A stretch of DNA of 64,000 bases from CAVTLG01 sp963735495 (GCA_963735495.1 CAVTLG010000008.1:310001-374000); one strand, 5' to 3'. Counted from the stretch's first letter, positions 26,285 to 37,500 are shown. Made by a program: numbers and translations. Notes: generated by a model not told the origin, from the sequence alone.

Positions 26285-26764
26285 TTATTTCTTGTCGGCG
26301 AGCGCCAGGCCAAGCGTATACGAGACCATGGTCAGCACGAAGCCGGTGGACATCAGCAGCGAACTAAAGTCATGCCCATAGTTCAGAAAACTTGCTCCGT
26401 TAAAGCCAGCTCCCACTATCCCAACCCATCCCAGAATGGAAGCAATGATCCAGGATCTGCACCGGGAAGCGATAGCCAATCCCATCAGGAGGGACGAAGC
26501 CAGAAGCAGAAGCAGTCCTAACGCGACGTGGAAAAGGAGCGCTGGAGGGCCAGAGAGTAGTGCCCATGCTATCCCCTGCACCACCCCTAGAAAGTAGTTT
26601 GACGCGTTGGCTCCTGGATGAGCGGCAGGGATCTGGATATAGAAATTGACCAGCATCCCGATAAAAAACTGCACATTGAGAAGCAGAAGGGTAAGCAGTG
26701 TGAGGGCGCGCAGCCTCGATGGCGCTGATCGTGCTGTACTTATATGGGATGATACTTCTGACAT
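26285..26764 (-). CDS. Hypothetical four-span membrane protein
   Basis: I do not recognise this 159-residue protein. It has four predicted spans: TLLTLLLLNVQFFIGMLVNFY, ALLFHVALGLLLLLASSLLMG, WIIASILGWVGIVGAGFNGAS and a last one covering LMSTGFVLTMVSYTLGLAL. It has short loops and a hydrophilic start. The ATG at 26764 has GGAAGGAAAT upstream. It lies between the TetR gene and the SDR gene, all on the minus strand with short gaps, so the three probably form one regulated unit. Confidence 0.65.
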   Translation of the reverse strand: MSEVSSHISTARSAPSRLRALTLLTLLLLNVQFFIGMLVNFYIQIPAAHPGANASNYFLGVVQGIAWALLSGPPALLFHVALGLLLLLASSLLMGLAIASRCRSWIIASILGWVGIVGAGFNGASFLNYGHDFSSLLMSTGFVLTMVSYTLGLALADKK

Positions 26765-26819
26765 AAAGAGAATTTCCTTCCGTTGGGGAGTATGCTGCTT
26801 GCACAATGTATCTTGCTGG

Positions 26820-27473
26820 CTAGCTGGTAAGCCAGCGCTCAACCTCGGCCCGAAGCCGCTCGAAATCAACTGCTTCGGGGTTGGTCATAAAGTGCAACGT
26901 TGTTCCTTTGATCAGGAGGATCAGCCAGGTCGCCCCGCTGTCTGCATCAAGGTCTGAACGGAACAGGCTCTGCTCTTTGCCCTGGCGCAAGACATGTTCA
27001 AGATAGCCATGCCACCCTTTCTCCAGCCACGTGAGATGCGCGCGGATGGCCGGATTATGCAGCGACCGCAAGGTCAGTTCGTTCATTACCACAAACATAT
27101 CCAGCTTCTCTTGCAAGAGATATTGCATCTCCGCCAATTCTCCCCGGATCTGCTCTAATGGTGTGCGCATCTCAAACGAAGAATCGGGTAAATAGGCTGT
27201 CATGAACTGGCGGAGGAGATACTCGACGACGCCCTGAATGAGATCCTCCTTGCGAGCGTAGTAATAGTGCAGGGTCGCAATATTGACGCCAGCTCGTGCC
27301 GCGACATCTCTGGTGCGGAGTTGTTCAAAGCCGCCCTCGGCAATCAGGTGGTAAGCCGCCTCTACCAGTGATTGGCGTCGTTCCTCGCCCTGGCTTTTCG
27401 GCGTTGTGCCTTCGCGCATGATCCGCCCGGCTACGGCATGAATGTCCTGTGCTAGTTGTTCGGGGTGCTCCAT
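26820..27473 (-). CDS. TetR-family transcriptional regulator
   Basis: The 217-residue protein has an N-terminal helix-turn-helix, RRQSLVEAAYHLIAEGGFEQ followed by LRTRDVAARAGVNIATLHYYYARKEDLI, which is the TetR DNA-binding signature. The C-terminal helical domain would bind a ligand. The ATG at 27473 has AGGAGG seven bases upstream; a start at 27491 is less likely. The upstream DNA contains two similar dyads. They suggest that the protein represses its own gene and probably the membrane protein and SDR genes after it. Confidence 0.92.
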   Translation of the reverse strand: MEHPEQLAQDIHAVAGRIMREGTTPKSQGEERRQSLVEAAYHLIAEGGFEQLRTRDVAARAGVNIATLHYYYARKEDLIQGVVEYLLRQFMTAYLPDSSFEMRTPLEQIRGELAEMQYLLQEKLDMFVVMNELTLRSLHNPAIRAHLTWLEKGWHGYLEHVLRQGKEQSLFRSDLDADSGATWLILLIKGTTLHFMTNPEAVDFERLRAEVERWLTS

Positions 27474-27485
27474 CAATTTCCTCCT

Positions 27486-27545
27486 AATCAATCACTTGAT
27501 TAAGTATATCCTCAAAGAAAGGTATTTGTCAATCAGTTGATCAGT
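27486..27545. promoter_or_regulatory. Two dyad sites overlapping the TetR gene promoter
   Basis: Read on the minus strand, TGATCAACTGATTGA and TAATCAAGTGATTGA occur about 30-40 bases apart, each a near-perfect inverted repeat with TCAA/TTGA half sites. They flank an AT-rich -10-like stretch. This is a typical autoregulation layout for TetR proteins. Confidence 0.55.
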
Positions 27546-27636
27546 CCTTCTCACCCATCTAGATGGCCAAACACGTTCTTACAAAGGAAGAGGTAAATGA
27601 AAGCTCAATCTTTGAGCACGCCGCTGTAGTGGACTA

Positions 27637-29631
27637 TCACACAGCGCGTATAGGCAATTTTGCGTTGTCACGCAGGTAGACGGGAATACGCGCTAACGGC
27701 GCGTCAACGCTCACATACTGTCCGCCGTCCAACGTCTGGCCGCTCCAGGCATCGGTCCAGGTAGCTCCAGTGGGCAAATACACCTCGCGCTGGCGTACGC
27801 CCTCGGCCAGCACCGGAGCTACCAGCAAGTCGGAACCAAAGAGAAACTGGTCATCGACGCCTGTGCACGCACGATCCGTAGGAAAATCGAAGAACAGCGG
27901 ACGCATGGGGGGAATGCCCTTTTCCTGCGCGAGTCGCATCTGGGCCAGGATATATGGGCGCAAGCGCTCGCGCAGGAAAAGCAACTCTTTGATAATCTGG
28001 TACGCATCTTCCCCAAAGGACCAGGCTTCATTGGGACCACCAGTATCTATCATGGCCTCAGTGTCTCCCGCCTGATCGCGATAGCCATGCAGCCTGAACA
28101 GCGGACAGAACGTACTATACTGGAACCAGCGCACGACTAGCTCACGAAAATAGGCTGACTCCACATCGGCACCATAGAAGCCACCGATGTCAGTGGTCCA
28201 CCAGGGAATACCACTGAGCGCTATATTCAAACCTGCGCGCACCTGTACCTGAAGGGCTTCAAAAGTACTGCTGATATCGCCTGACCAGACTGCGGCACCA
28301 TAGCTCTGACTGCCTGCCCAGGCCGAACGACAGAGATTGAGGATAGCTGCCTGACCCTCTTCACGCATATGTTCATAAAAGCCGCGCTCGTGCTGTAAAG
28401 GGTACGCGTTGGCAACAGCCAGACCATTGCCCAAATAGAAGCGTAAGTTATCGGGGTCCATAGGTGCCATCTCTGGCTCACAGGCATCCAACCACCAGGA
28501 CTGAATACCATGTGCGTAGTAATGCTCGCGTACCTGGTCCCAGATGAACTGACGCGCCTCCGGGTTTGTGGCGTCATAAAAACGCAGGTCGACCGGGCCA
28601 GCAGGACGATTATCCTGGAAGTTCAGGAACGCCGGAGCGCCGCGTTCCGTACGTATGAGCAAGCCACGCTCCTGCATCGTCGTATAGTTCTCGCTGAGAG
28701 GATTAACCGTGGGCCAGACTGAGACCATCAACTTGACGCCCAGTTCCTCCAACTCGCGCACCATAGCCTTTGGATCAGGCCAGGCGACTGGATCGAAGCG
28801 CCAATCGCCTTGCACCGTCCAGTTAAAAAAGTCGATCACAATCACGGATAACGGCAAGCCGCGCTGTTTATACTCACGTGCCACGGCGAGCAATTCATCC
28901 TGCGTGCGATAGCGCAATTTACACTGCCAGAAGCCTGCCGCCCACTCAGGAAACTCCGTTGGATGTCCAGTTGCATCGGCGTAGTGCTCCATAATGGCGG
29001 CGGGAGTCGCACCAGCGGTGATCCAGTAATCGAGCTGCGGTGTAGCTTCGGCTACCCAACGCGTCGCGCTGTAGCCCAGTTCAACGCGACCAACACCAGG
29101 ATGGTGCCACAAGAAACCATAACCTCGGCTGGAAAGCAGAAATGGGATGGTGATCTCGGTATTGCGCTGAATCAGGTCGATGGTACAGCCCTTTTGATCC
29201 AGGCGACCATGCTGATGCTGCCCCAATCCATACAGATGCTCGTCATCGTAGGCTTGAAAGCGGGCCTCCAGGTGAAACAAATCGCCATTATGGACAGCTT
29301 TCATAGAGCGGGACGAGAGACGCGTAGCCCGTAACTGCGCTTCCTCCGCCAGCAGCTCGACGCCACTATCTGTATTGGAGAAACGGAGCAAGCCTTGAGG
29401 GGAGATACTGGCAGTAATCGCGCCATTGGTAATCGTAGCACCTGTTTCACTAATGGCAATACGCGTCTCCGTCTCGGCTGGAGGTCGCAGCACACTAAAT
29501 ACGTCATCGCGAATGCTGGCGCTGACCGTCGAACGGACACGCAAACTGTCACGTCCCCAGGGTTCAATCAGAACCTGCTCATAATGCTGTTCCCAGCGTA
29601 ATTTGTTTTGTTCTTGACGAAAACCTTGCAT
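27637..29631 (-). CDS. GH31 family glycoside hydrolase (alpha-glucosidase/alpha-xylosidase type)
   Basis: The 664-residue cytoplasmic enzyme has a beta-sandwich N-terminal domain. A TIM barrel follows with the catalytic nucleophile in SWWLDACEPEMAP and the acid/base Asp in AAVWSGDISSTFEALQ, followed by GIPWWTTDIGGF, as in bacterial GH31 alpha-xylosidases and alpha-glucosidases. It should release alpha-linked glucose or xylose from imported oligosaccharides. The ATG at 29631 follows AAGAGG; an upstream start at 29670 has no site. It is the last gene of the minus-strand sugar uptake locus. No signal peptide is seen. Confidence 0.9.
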   Translation of the reverse strand: MQGFRQEQNKLRWEQHYEQVLIEPWGRDSLRVRSTVSASIRDDVFSVLRPPAETETRIAISETGATITNGAITASISPQGLLRFSNTDSGVELLAEEAQLRATRLSSRSMKAVHNGDLFHLEARFQAYDDEHLYGLGQHQHGRLDQKGCTIDLIQRNTEITIPFLLSSRGYGFLWHHPGVGRVELGYSATRWVAEATPQLDYWITAGATPAAIMEHYADATGHPTEFPEWAAGFWQCKLRYRTQDELLAVAREYKQRGLPLSVIVIDFFNWTVQGDWRFDPVAWPDPKAMVRELEELGVKLMVSVWPTVNPLSENYTTMQERGLLIRTERGAPAFLNFQDNRPAGPVDLRFYDATNPEARQFIWDQVREHYYAHGIQSWWLDACEPEMAPMDPDNLRFYLGNGLAVANAYPLQHERGFYEHMREEGQAAILNLCRSAWAGSQSYGAAVWSGDISSTFEALQVQVRAGLNIALSGIPWWTTDIGGFYGADVESAYFRELVVRWFQYSTFCPLFRLHGYRDQAGDTEAMIDTGGPNEAWSFGEDAYQIIKELLFLRERLRPYILAQMRLAQEKGIPPMRPLFFDFPTDRACTGVDDQFLFGSDLLVAPVLAEGVRQREVYLPTGATWTDAWSGQTLDGGQYVSVDAPLARIPVYLRDNAKLPIRAV

Positions 29632-29761
29632 GAAGAACCTCTTATTTTCTAGCAAGCTACTACGGCGCAACTCTTCAGATCTTCTAGCAGACCTGTTGTC
29701 CGTAGAGACATTGAAAAAGAGCGCAAAAGGGCCACAATACTTCAGGTACGCTGAATACGCG

Positions 29762-30619
29762 TTAGCCTTTCAGCGCACCAGACGTCATGCCAGCAGTGAT
29801 ATAGCGCTGGAAAGCAATCAATAAGATGGCAGCAGGAATACAACCCAGCGTAGCAACCGCCATCAGACCATTCCATTGCTGATTGAATTGTCCCAGATAG
29901 TTATAGATGCTCAGAGAGATTGGCTGAATCGTATCTGTCGTGGTGAGCGTTAAGCCAAAGAGAAAATCGCCCCAGGCAAACAGGAACGCAAAGAGTCCGG
30001 CAGTCACGATACCAGGCACGGCCAGCGGCAACATTATTCTCAGGAATGCCCCCCACTCGCCAGTACCATCGACAAAAGCAGCTTCTACTAACTCGTAGGG
30101 CAATGACTGGAAAAACGCACTCATGATCAGGATATCGAATGGCACCGCATATGTTGTATCAGCCAGGATCAATCCGAGATAGCTATTCAGCAATCCCAGC
30201 TTATTAAAAATGAGAAACATGGGTGTCGATAACGTGACCGTCGGGATCATCTGTGTTAGCAACAAGACAAAGACGATCACCACAGAAACGCGCAGACGAA
30301 AATGCGCCAGCGCATACGCCGCCGGTACGGCAATGATGAGCGCAATCAGCACAGTACCCAACGCGACAATCAAGCTCGTCGCCAGGTGTGGAAGCTGTGT
30401 CACCAGTACGCTTTGGTAGGCGCTCAACGTCAATTGCGTCGGCACCAGCGGTGCCGGAATACTGAAGATCTCCTGATTTGGCTCCAACGAATTCGCCAGC
30501 ATCCAGTAGAGCGGAAACAGCATTAGCGCAGTCAACACCACGCCGATCACCGCCGTCAGGATGGATTTGATGGATACATTTCTATATTGCCCAGTTTGTG
30601 GGACCGTGTGCGCCTGCAT
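29762..30619 (-). CDS. Carbohydrate ABC transporter permease (MalG-like)
   Basis: A 285-residue inner membrane protein with six spans and the binding-protein-dependent permease loop (EAAFVDGTGEWGAFLRIMLPLAVPG). This loop docks on the ATPase. AAAGGAG precedes the ATG at 30619. It lies between the MalF-like permease and the GH31 gene. No ATPase gene is in the locus, so a shared MsmK/UgpC-type ATPase from elsewhere is expected, as is common for this CUT1 family. Confidence 0.92.
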   Translation of the reverse strand: MQAHTVPQTGQYRNVSIKSILTAVIGVVLTALMLFPLYWMLANSLEPNQEIFSIPAPLVPTQLTLSAYQSVLVTQLPHLATSLIVALGTVLIALIIAVPAAYALAHFRLRVSVVIVFVLLLTQMIPTVTLSTPMFLIFNKLGLLNSYLGLILADTTYAVPFDILIMSAFFQSLPYELVEAAFVDGTGEWGAFLRIMLPLAVPGIVTAGLFAFLFAWGDFLFGLTLTTTDTIQPISLSIYNYLGQFNQQWNGLMAVATLGCIPAAILLIAFQRYITAGMTSGALKG

Positions 30620-30714
30620 CGCAAAACTCCTTTAGACAAGCAAATGAGAGCTTTTACGGCTCACCGCGAGCACTCTCATGCAATCGATCAGTGTACAAGG
30701 CGTGACATGCTGAG

Positions 30715-31674
30715 TTATCCCAGCCGATTCTGCCGCTGCGTCCACCATAAGTAGAACAGCGCAACAATCAGGGAAATCAGCAGAATGACGTTGCCCATGG
30801 CTGATCCCTCTCCGAATAACTGCTGCGAAAAGGAGAGATTATACGACCAGGTGGCAAACGTCTGCGTCGCATTCGCCGGACCACCGTTCGTCGTGACATA
30901 AATGATATCGAAGACTTTCAACGTGTAAATCAATCCGAGCATCAAGACCACCCCGATAACTGCTCGCAGCAACGGGAGCGTCACATAACGGAAGCTCTGC
31001 CACCGGCTTGCGCCATCAATGGAGGCCGCCTCATAAAACTCCTTGTCAATGCCCTGCAAGCCACTGTAAATGAGCACCATGTTCAACGGTATCCCAATCC
31101 ATATATTGGTGATAACCACCGCGACTAACGCCCAGCCGGGCGTCGTCAACCAGCCAAAGTGCGCGGGTGCCAGGTGGAGCTGTGAGAGGATCTGGTCAAC
31201 GATGCCGTTCGTCTGATCGAAGAGCCAGCGCCAGATCGTTCCCGCAACCACTAACGGCAACAGCCAGGGTAAAAGTAAGAGCGAACGCAAAAAGCGACTC
31301 AGCGGAAAGCGCTTGTTGAAAAACAGTGCCAATCCCATACCGATCAGAAACTGAGGAATAATCGAGCCAACGGTAAACCAGAATGTATGCACCGCAGCTA
31401 GAGAGAAAACAGTATTTTGAAAGACGTTAATATAGTTCGTCAGACCAATGAACGGCGCAATCCCTGTTACTTCTGCCTGGAGATCGTAGCGCTCAAAGCT
31501 GACACTGAAGCTATAGTAGAGCGGGTAACCAAAGAAGAGCAGCAGATAGAGGATGGCCGGCAGCAGAAATGAGAAGCGTAGCCAGCGTGTACGATATCTC
31601 TTAGCGCGACGTTGTGGTAGCGTCACTGCCTTCCCCTTTGAAACGGTTTGTACATCTTGCATATGTGTCGTCAC
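30715..31674 (-). CDS. Carbohydrate ABC transporter permease (MalF-like)
   Basis: The 319-residue permease has a basic N-terminus and six membrane spans. The ATPase-coupling loop EAASIDGASRWQSFRYVTLPLL is clear. The GTG at 31674 is chosen because AGGGAG lies just upstream; the in-frame ATG at 31662 is the alternative, and one at 31725 looks too early. It pairs with the MalG-like protein to form the channel of a CUT1 sugar importer, next to its solute-binding lipoprotein gene. Confidence 0.9.
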   Translation of the reverse strand: MTTHMQDVQTVSKGKAVTLPQRRAKRYRTRWLRFSFLLPAILYLLLFFGYPLYYSFSVSFERYDLQAEVTGIAPFIGLTNYINVFQNTVFSLAAVHTFWFTVGSIIPQFLIGMGLALFFNKRFPLSRFLRSLLLLPWLLPLVVAGTIWRWLFDQTNGIVDQILSQLHLAPAHFGWLTTPGWALVAVVITNIWIGIPLNMVLIYSGLQGIDKEFYEAASIDGASRWQSFRYVTLPLLRAVIGVVLMLGLIYTLKVFDIIYVTTNGGPANATQTFATWSYNLSFSQQLFGEGSAMGNVILLISLIVALFYLWWTQRQNRLG

Positions 31675-31785
31675 AATAGCACTCCCTGAGCCAAATAACC
31701 TGAGCATGTGTTGACTTTCATACACTATCGACTGGAGCCAGTGGCAACCAGTCGATAGTATACTACTCTGTTTTTTATCTCTGGC

Positions 31786-33090
31786 TCAACTTTTTAAGAT
31801 GGTGTTGATCTGACTTTGCGCCTGCGTCAGTGCAGCCTGCGCGGAGAGATTACCAGAAAGCGCCGATTGCTCCGCCGTCCAGATTTGCTGCGAGATATCT
31901 GGATACTTTGCCCCGACAGTAGCAGTACGCGCCTGAGCCGTATTCAGCTCATTCGCGAAGACCGTGAGATCTGGGTTGCTTTTCAAGTAGGTTTGAGCGA
32001 CGCTTTTCAGCGGAGGAATATAGCCGTTGACCTGATCAAAAGCAATGATCTGCTGGGGCTGTTCCAGCCATTGCATAAGCTTCCAGGTCGCGCTCTGGTT
32101 ATTATTGGTAGCAGGCATCGTCCACTCCTCACCACCTAGCGGTGAGACAGGGTTATCACCAACCTGAGGCACCGGGATCGGCACAACACCATAGCTGAGA
32201 TTTTTCTGCGCATCCAACAGACTGAGATTCCAGGGACCATTGACCATCATAGCCGCATGACCCTCTTCAAACTGCGTGGTCACGTCACCCTGTGCCCAGT
32301 TCAAAGCCGCTTTTGAAAGCGAACCTTGCTTGACCATCGTCGTCAAAAGTTGCAGGGCAGCCACGCCTTGCGGAGAATCAACGTTATCCAGGTTGGCTTT
32401 ATTCGACCAGAAGAACGGCTCAAATTGCCAGGTAGCTTCCTCATCCGCCTTGGCCGAGAGCGCCAGACCGTAGGTGTTCCCGCTGGTCAACTTTTTCGCG
32501 TCCGTCACGAGTTCTGCCCATGTCGTTGGCGGCGTCAGATTGGCGGCTGTAAACAGCGCTTTGTTATAGAATAATGCCAGGTCGTTACTCCCAACGGAGA
32601 CCGAATAAGCCTTCCCACCATAGGTCATGGTAGAGTATGAGCCAGCGTAAAAGTCGGACTTACTTAGATCCCCTGTCAAATAAGCATTGAGCGGAGCCAA
32701 TGCACCAGTTGCGGCAAAATTGGGGATATCAGGATTGTCCATTTCGAGGAGATCGGGAAGCGTATGTGAAGCCGCTTCTTGATCCGCTTTCGAGAGCAGC
32801 GAGGCAAAAGGTACGGCATCGCGCTGAATGGTGACACCTGGATTCGCCTTCTCATACGCGCTGAACAGCTTATTGATCTCAGTATTCGCAGGTTCGGTAG
32901 ACCAGTAATCCATCTCTGTAATCACCGTATGACTACTGGAACTGGCAGTACTTGACCCGCCACAGGCGGCGAGGAACCCCAATAGCAACAATGCGATACA
33001 ACTCGCTGAGAGTACTTGCCATGTGCGTAGAGAAAGCTGCTTCTTTTGAGCATGTGGGTCATCACACACTTCATACAATTGAGTGTTCAC
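31786..33090 (-). CDS. Sugar-binding lipoprotein of ABC importer
   Basis: A 434-residue extracellular solute-binding protein of family 1. The signal peptide ends in the lipobox FLAACGG, so the mature protein is anchored by a lipidated Cys, followed by a Ser/Thr linker. The rest shows the usual two-lobe pattern (for example MDYWSTEPANTEINKLF and GHAAMMVNGPWNLSLL). The GTG at 33090 follows AAGGAGG at seven bases and is preferred to an ATG at 33132. It captures an oligosaccharide for the two permeases; the sugar is probably a GH31/GH38 substrate. Confidence 0.92.
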   Translation of the reverse strand: MNTQLYEVCDDPHAQKKQLSLRTWQVLSASCIALLLLGFLAACGGSSTASSSSHTVITEMDYWSTEPANTEINKLFSAYEKANPGVTIQRDAVPFASLLSKADQEAASHTLPDLLEMDNPDIPNFAATGALAPLNAYLTGDLSKSDFYAGSYSTMTYGGKAYSVSVGSNDLALFYNKALFTAANLTPPTTWAELVTDAKKLTSGNTYGLALSAKADEEATWQFEPFFWSNKANLDNVDSPQGVAALQLLTTMVKQGSLSKAALNWAQGDVTTQFEEGHAAMMVNGPWNLSLLDAQKNLSYGVVPIPVPQVGDNPVSPLGGEEWTMPATNNNQSATWKLMQWLEQPQQIIAFDQVNGYIPPLKSVAQTYLKSNPDLTVFANELNTAQARTATVGAKYPDISQQIWTAEQSALSGNLSAQAALTQAQSQINTILKS

Positions 33091-33300
33091 AGTCCATCCT
33101 CCTTTGGATTCTACTGATTTGATACCAGGCAACTACGTATCAAATAAAACATAAGACAGGTATACATCTGGTTCGCCGCTATCACCTGACAATCTCACCA
33201 GGGGCAAGAAGTGAGCCTACTTTGCATCACCCATACAGCCTGATGACAGCATGTGAGAACGTTCGATGTCCCTTACTTATTTACTCCTTGATTAGTTGTT

Positions 33301-33310
33301 GAAGCGCTTC
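33301..33310. promoter_or_regulatory. Probable LacI-type operator GAAGCGCTTC
   Basis: A perfect 10-bp palindrome with the central CG typical of LacI/CcpA-family sites (TTGAAGCGCTTCGC). It lies 211 bases upstream of the solute-binding protein gene and 70 bases after the end of the LacI gene, in a 289-base gap. Confidence 0.55.
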
Positions 33311-33379
33311 GCTAACCAAAGTATAAAGAGCGATAAGCAAACTGTCAAGGGGCTTTTAAATGATCGTGGGAGGTTCGTA

Positions 33380-34387
33380 TTAGCGTTTCATCAACGGGCC
33401 AGAGCTGCGGCGTACAGTTATGTGGGATTTTAACAACACCTGCGAAGGTGTTTCTTCCAGACCTTCTAGCTTTTGAATGAGCATTTCTGTACCGATACGC
33501 CCCATTGCTGCAAAAGAGAAATCCACAGAAGTAAGAGCTGGTGTGTTCATTTCCGCCAGGCGTGGAGAGAGTGCGGCAATAATCGAAACGTCATCGGGAA
33601 TGTGCAGCCCCTTATCGGCTATCGCGTGTATAATACCACCACTCGGCCATGGGGTCATAAGAATAAAAGCGCTGATCGCTGGATCTTGCTTCCATAGAGC
33701 CATGGTCGTCTCATATCCCGCCTGCTCATTGGCCTCACAACAGCGATCAATACCATACAAGCCCCGTTGTTGGATCTCATGATAGAAAGCGTTCCTGGAG
33801 CGCACTACATAGCCAACGCCACGCTCTAGCATACTTTGTGACTGGTTGATCAGCGCAATATGTTTATGCCCGGCCTCAGACAGGTAGGTAACGGCTTGCA
33901 TGATCGCATCATCGAAATCCAGGTCCACAAAACTGATTGCATCGTTTACTTCACAATGACCGATCATCGTGAAAGGGATTTGCTGTTGTTTGAGGATCTC
34001 CACACGCGAATCTTGCAGGGCCACTTCCATCAAAATTGCCCCATCAATAAAGCCCTGGTGGGTCATGTTGATGGTTTGATCCTCACTAGAGCTTGTCCAG
34101 AGCAGAATAGCATAGCCATGCTCGGTCGCTACATCGACAATACTGCTGACGAACTCCAGCACAGGACTTAATCCCGCAGTGCCTGAAGGGTAGAGCAACG
34201 TAATAATTCTGGTGCGTTTTGTCGCCAACGCACGAGCCAGCGAATTTGGCTGATACCCCAGTTCCTCCATCGCCCGATAGACTCTCTGCTTGGCTTCTTC
34301 TGAAATACGGCGTTTCCCACTCAGCGTGTAGGAAACTGTACTTAAAGCAACTCCTGCTTTTCTTGCGATATCCGACATCGTTGGCAT
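33380..34387 (-). CDS. LacI-family regulator of the sugar locus
   Basis: The 335-residue protein has the LacI helix-turn-helix and hinge (MSDIARKAGVALSTVSYTLSGKRRISEEAKQ, then LARALATKRTRIITLLYP) and a periplasmic-binding-protein-like effector domain. It should repress or activate the neighbouring transporter and hydrolase genes in response to a sugar. AGGAGAAAAAG precedes the ATG at 34387. It sits between the GH38 gene and the transporter genes, all on the minus strand. Confidence 0.93.
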   Translation of the reverse strand: MPTMSDIARKAGVALSTVSYTLSGKRRISEEAKQRVYRAMEELGYQPNSLARALATKRTRIITLLYPSGTAGLSPVLEFVSSIVDVATEHGYAILLWTSSSEDQTINMTHQGFIDGAILMEVALQDSRVEILKQQQIPFTMIGHCEVNDAISFVDLDFDDAIMQAVTYLSEAGHKHIALINQSQSMLERGVGYVVRSRNAFYHEIQQRGLYGIDRCCEANEQAGYETTMALWKQDPAISAFILMTPWPSGGIIHAIADKGLHIPDDVSIIAALSPRLAEMNTPALTSVDFSFAAMGRIGTEMLIQKLEGLEETPSQVLLKSHITVRRSSGPLMKR

Positions 34388-34599
34388 TAATCTTTTTCTC
34401 CTGTCTCAAGACCCGAACAAAATATCTTCATGAAACCACTCGCGCCTAACACTATAGTGCAGGAACTTTATCGTTGTCAATCAACTCCAATTGCTGGTTC
34501 AGGACACACCAAAACAGCGCATTGTCGTGGATATTACACAGTTGTGATATCTCTCGACAGGCGCTGTCGGCATAAGTTCCTTAAAAATGGTGCTTCGCA

Positions 34600-37500
34600 T
34601 CAAGCATTAAAAGACGCAAGATGCACGCGGAACGTTTTTATCTCAAAAGGTTTTACAGCAAAGGAAAAACTGTTCCCTTGCACAGCAACATCCGCTAGCG
34701 GCTCCTCTAGCAGATTACAACTCTGTGCGGCAAGCAACTCACCGGCAAAGCTAAGCGTACCACTGCCACGCTGATTATGTGACTCGTAGAGCCGCACAAT
34801 CAGCCCATCGCCATCCTCTGCTGGTTTCACCGTCTCTACAATCACATGCGTACAAGACGTCTGTACAAATGTCGTCGCGTTGGCAGGAGAAGCTGAGACA
34901 GTTTGCGCCCGACCAGGCAGACAGACAACGGGAACGTTGAGTTCATAGGCACGACGTACCGTCTGAGCATCCCGCCAGTCGCCCTGGTGCGGCAAGAGAC
35001 TATAGGTGAAACGGTGCAGACCTTGATCAGCCTGTGCGTCAGGATGCACACCAGACTTCAGCAGAGTGAGACGCATCACGTTATCATGCACATCATGCCC
35101 ATACTTGCTATCATTTAGCAAGCTCACACCATAGCCGCCTTCACTGAGATCAATCCAGCGGTGCGCGCAGACCTCGAAACGCGCCAGATCCCAGGAGGTA
35201 TTACGGTGCGTGGGACGTTCAACACTGCCGAACTGGATTTCATACGTCGCGCGTGTACTGTTGATCGCCAGAGGAAACGCAGCCTTCAGAAGCGTCTGAT
35301 GCTCATGCCAGTCGATCTCGGTGGCGATGTCGATGCGCGCAGATCCGCGCCAGAGCGAGATGCGTTGCGCAATACGTGAAGACAAATATGAGCGCTCTAT
35401 TTCGACCGTCGCACGCACCGGACCCTCCTCAAGGACGCGTAGCACGACCTCATGGTGAAGAGAATATGGCTTCTCTTCATAAAAAAGGTCAATATCCCAG
35501 GCATCATAGTTCAAAGGGCGATCCTCATAGGCGATGAGCTGATTGCCCACTTGCCCTGGAGCCAGCACTTCCCGCTCTGCACGCTTATCGTACAGCCGAC
35601 TGATGTCGCCATCAGCGTTGAGCGAGAGATCATAATACTCATTTTGTAGCAGAAGCGTCTCATCTTCCCGGTATGCTACACGACAGTACGCTTGCTCCTC
35701 ATCTCTTTGTGGACGAGCAGGCGCGGAGAAGATCGTGACACCACTGGAGGGCACTCGCACGCCAGTAAGCAGAAGTACAGCATTGCCATCCCAATCCACA
35801 CTACGCTGTGCGGTCGGCACAGCGAACGCGGGCACCTCGGCTATTTCGATGGGATCAGTGCGCTCCCAGAGCAATGTATTGAGCAGAACCAGATCTTGCT
35901 CTCCAGCGGAAATATGTTGCTGGAGTGTTGCCAGTGCCTCATCGCGTACCCGTTGACCGATGGCCTGCACCTGGGCATAGATGCGCTCGGTATCTTCGTA
36001 GACCTCGTGAATAGACGAGCCGGGCAGCACATCATGGAACTGGTTGAGCAGTATAAGCCGCCACCCCTCGTTCAACTGCTCCTGACGCGAAGGCATAGCA
36101 TAGAGGCTGGCCCAGGCATTGAGCAGTTCGGTCTCGCGATAGAAGAGTTCTGCACGTCTGTTCGCCTGTTTGTTACGCGCCTGGGAGGTATACGTGCCCC
36201 GGTGATACTCCAGGTACAGCTCACCAACCCAGGTAGGCAGGTGCGGATGCTCCCAGACACGCGCATAGAGTTCGCTGAAGAACGCATCTGCGCGACCAGA
36301 TTGGACCTGGGGAAAGCCGGGGAGATCAGCCAGGGCCTGCATGCGTTCCAGTTGCTCCTCAGTTGGGCCACCACCGCCGTCCCCCCAGCCAGCGAGATAG
36401 AGCAAGTGCTCATTGATATCCTGCTGACGGTAGTTGCGCCACGTGCCCGTCATATCTTCTGGACGCATAGGGCCGTTATAGGTGTAGGAGGTTGACGTCG
36501 TGTGTAAGTCCGGGGCCGTGATAAAGTGGGTTAAGACTTCGCTACCATCAATGCCACGCCAACGAAAGGTGTCACAGGGCATACGATTAAACTGGTTCCA
36601 GCTAATCTTGGTCGTCATAAAGACGGGAATATTGCAGCCACGCATAATCTGGGGCAGCGCGGCACTATAGCCGAAGACGTCCGGTAGCCAGATATGCTGA
36701 GGCGCGACACCAAATTCTTGTTGCAGAAAACGCGTCCCGTGCAGTACCTGGCGCACCAGCGACTCGCCCGAAGGCAAGTTACAATCGGCCTCCAGCCACA
36801 TAGCACCGACGGGTTCAAAACGTCCCTCAGCCACACGCTGCTTCACGCGCGCATACAACTCAGGCACATCCTCTTTCAACCATTGCAGCACCTGCGGCTG
36901 ACTCTGGCTGTAGTGATACGTGGGATAGCGCTCCATCAGGCTTAACACATTCGCCACCGTGTGGGCAATCTTTTGTCGCGTACGCCAGTAGGGCCACTGC
37001 CACGCGACATCCAGGTGAGCATGTCCACTAATCGTAATCTGCGGACGGTTGCCGCTTGTGAGCCCCTCTGTCAGATGTGCTTGCAGATAGGCATAGGCGT
37101 CTTGAGCTGAGGCGGTAAAGCGCTCACTGCGCCATCCCTCACGCAGATCGAGCATGACATAAGCCGTATTCAAACGCTCTAATAGCACGTGACGAGCCGG
37201 TTCGCCTTCAGGCAAGGAGACACCAGCTTCCAGGACGGTTTGCATCAGCTGATAGAGCTGCCAATGCACCTGAGAGCGTGTATGCAGTGTCAGACCCCCA
37301 AAGGGCTGGGGCGCTGCGGTATACACCTGAAGCTGCAACCTATGCACTTCGCCATCAGCGGCTTCTGGTGGCAGCAAGAGCGCAGGATGCCGCCAGTCAA
37401 AAGCCCCACAGGCCCGACCGTCGAGAAATACCGTTGCTTCCAGACGGCACAGCAGTTCGTCGTGGTCGCGCATATCCCAGTGCAAGCGCAACACCAGAGG

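Noticed and set aside
35692..36495. 267-codon plus-strand frame over the GH38 gene
   Set aside because: Antisense to conserved catalytic-domain sequence; no supporting signals.
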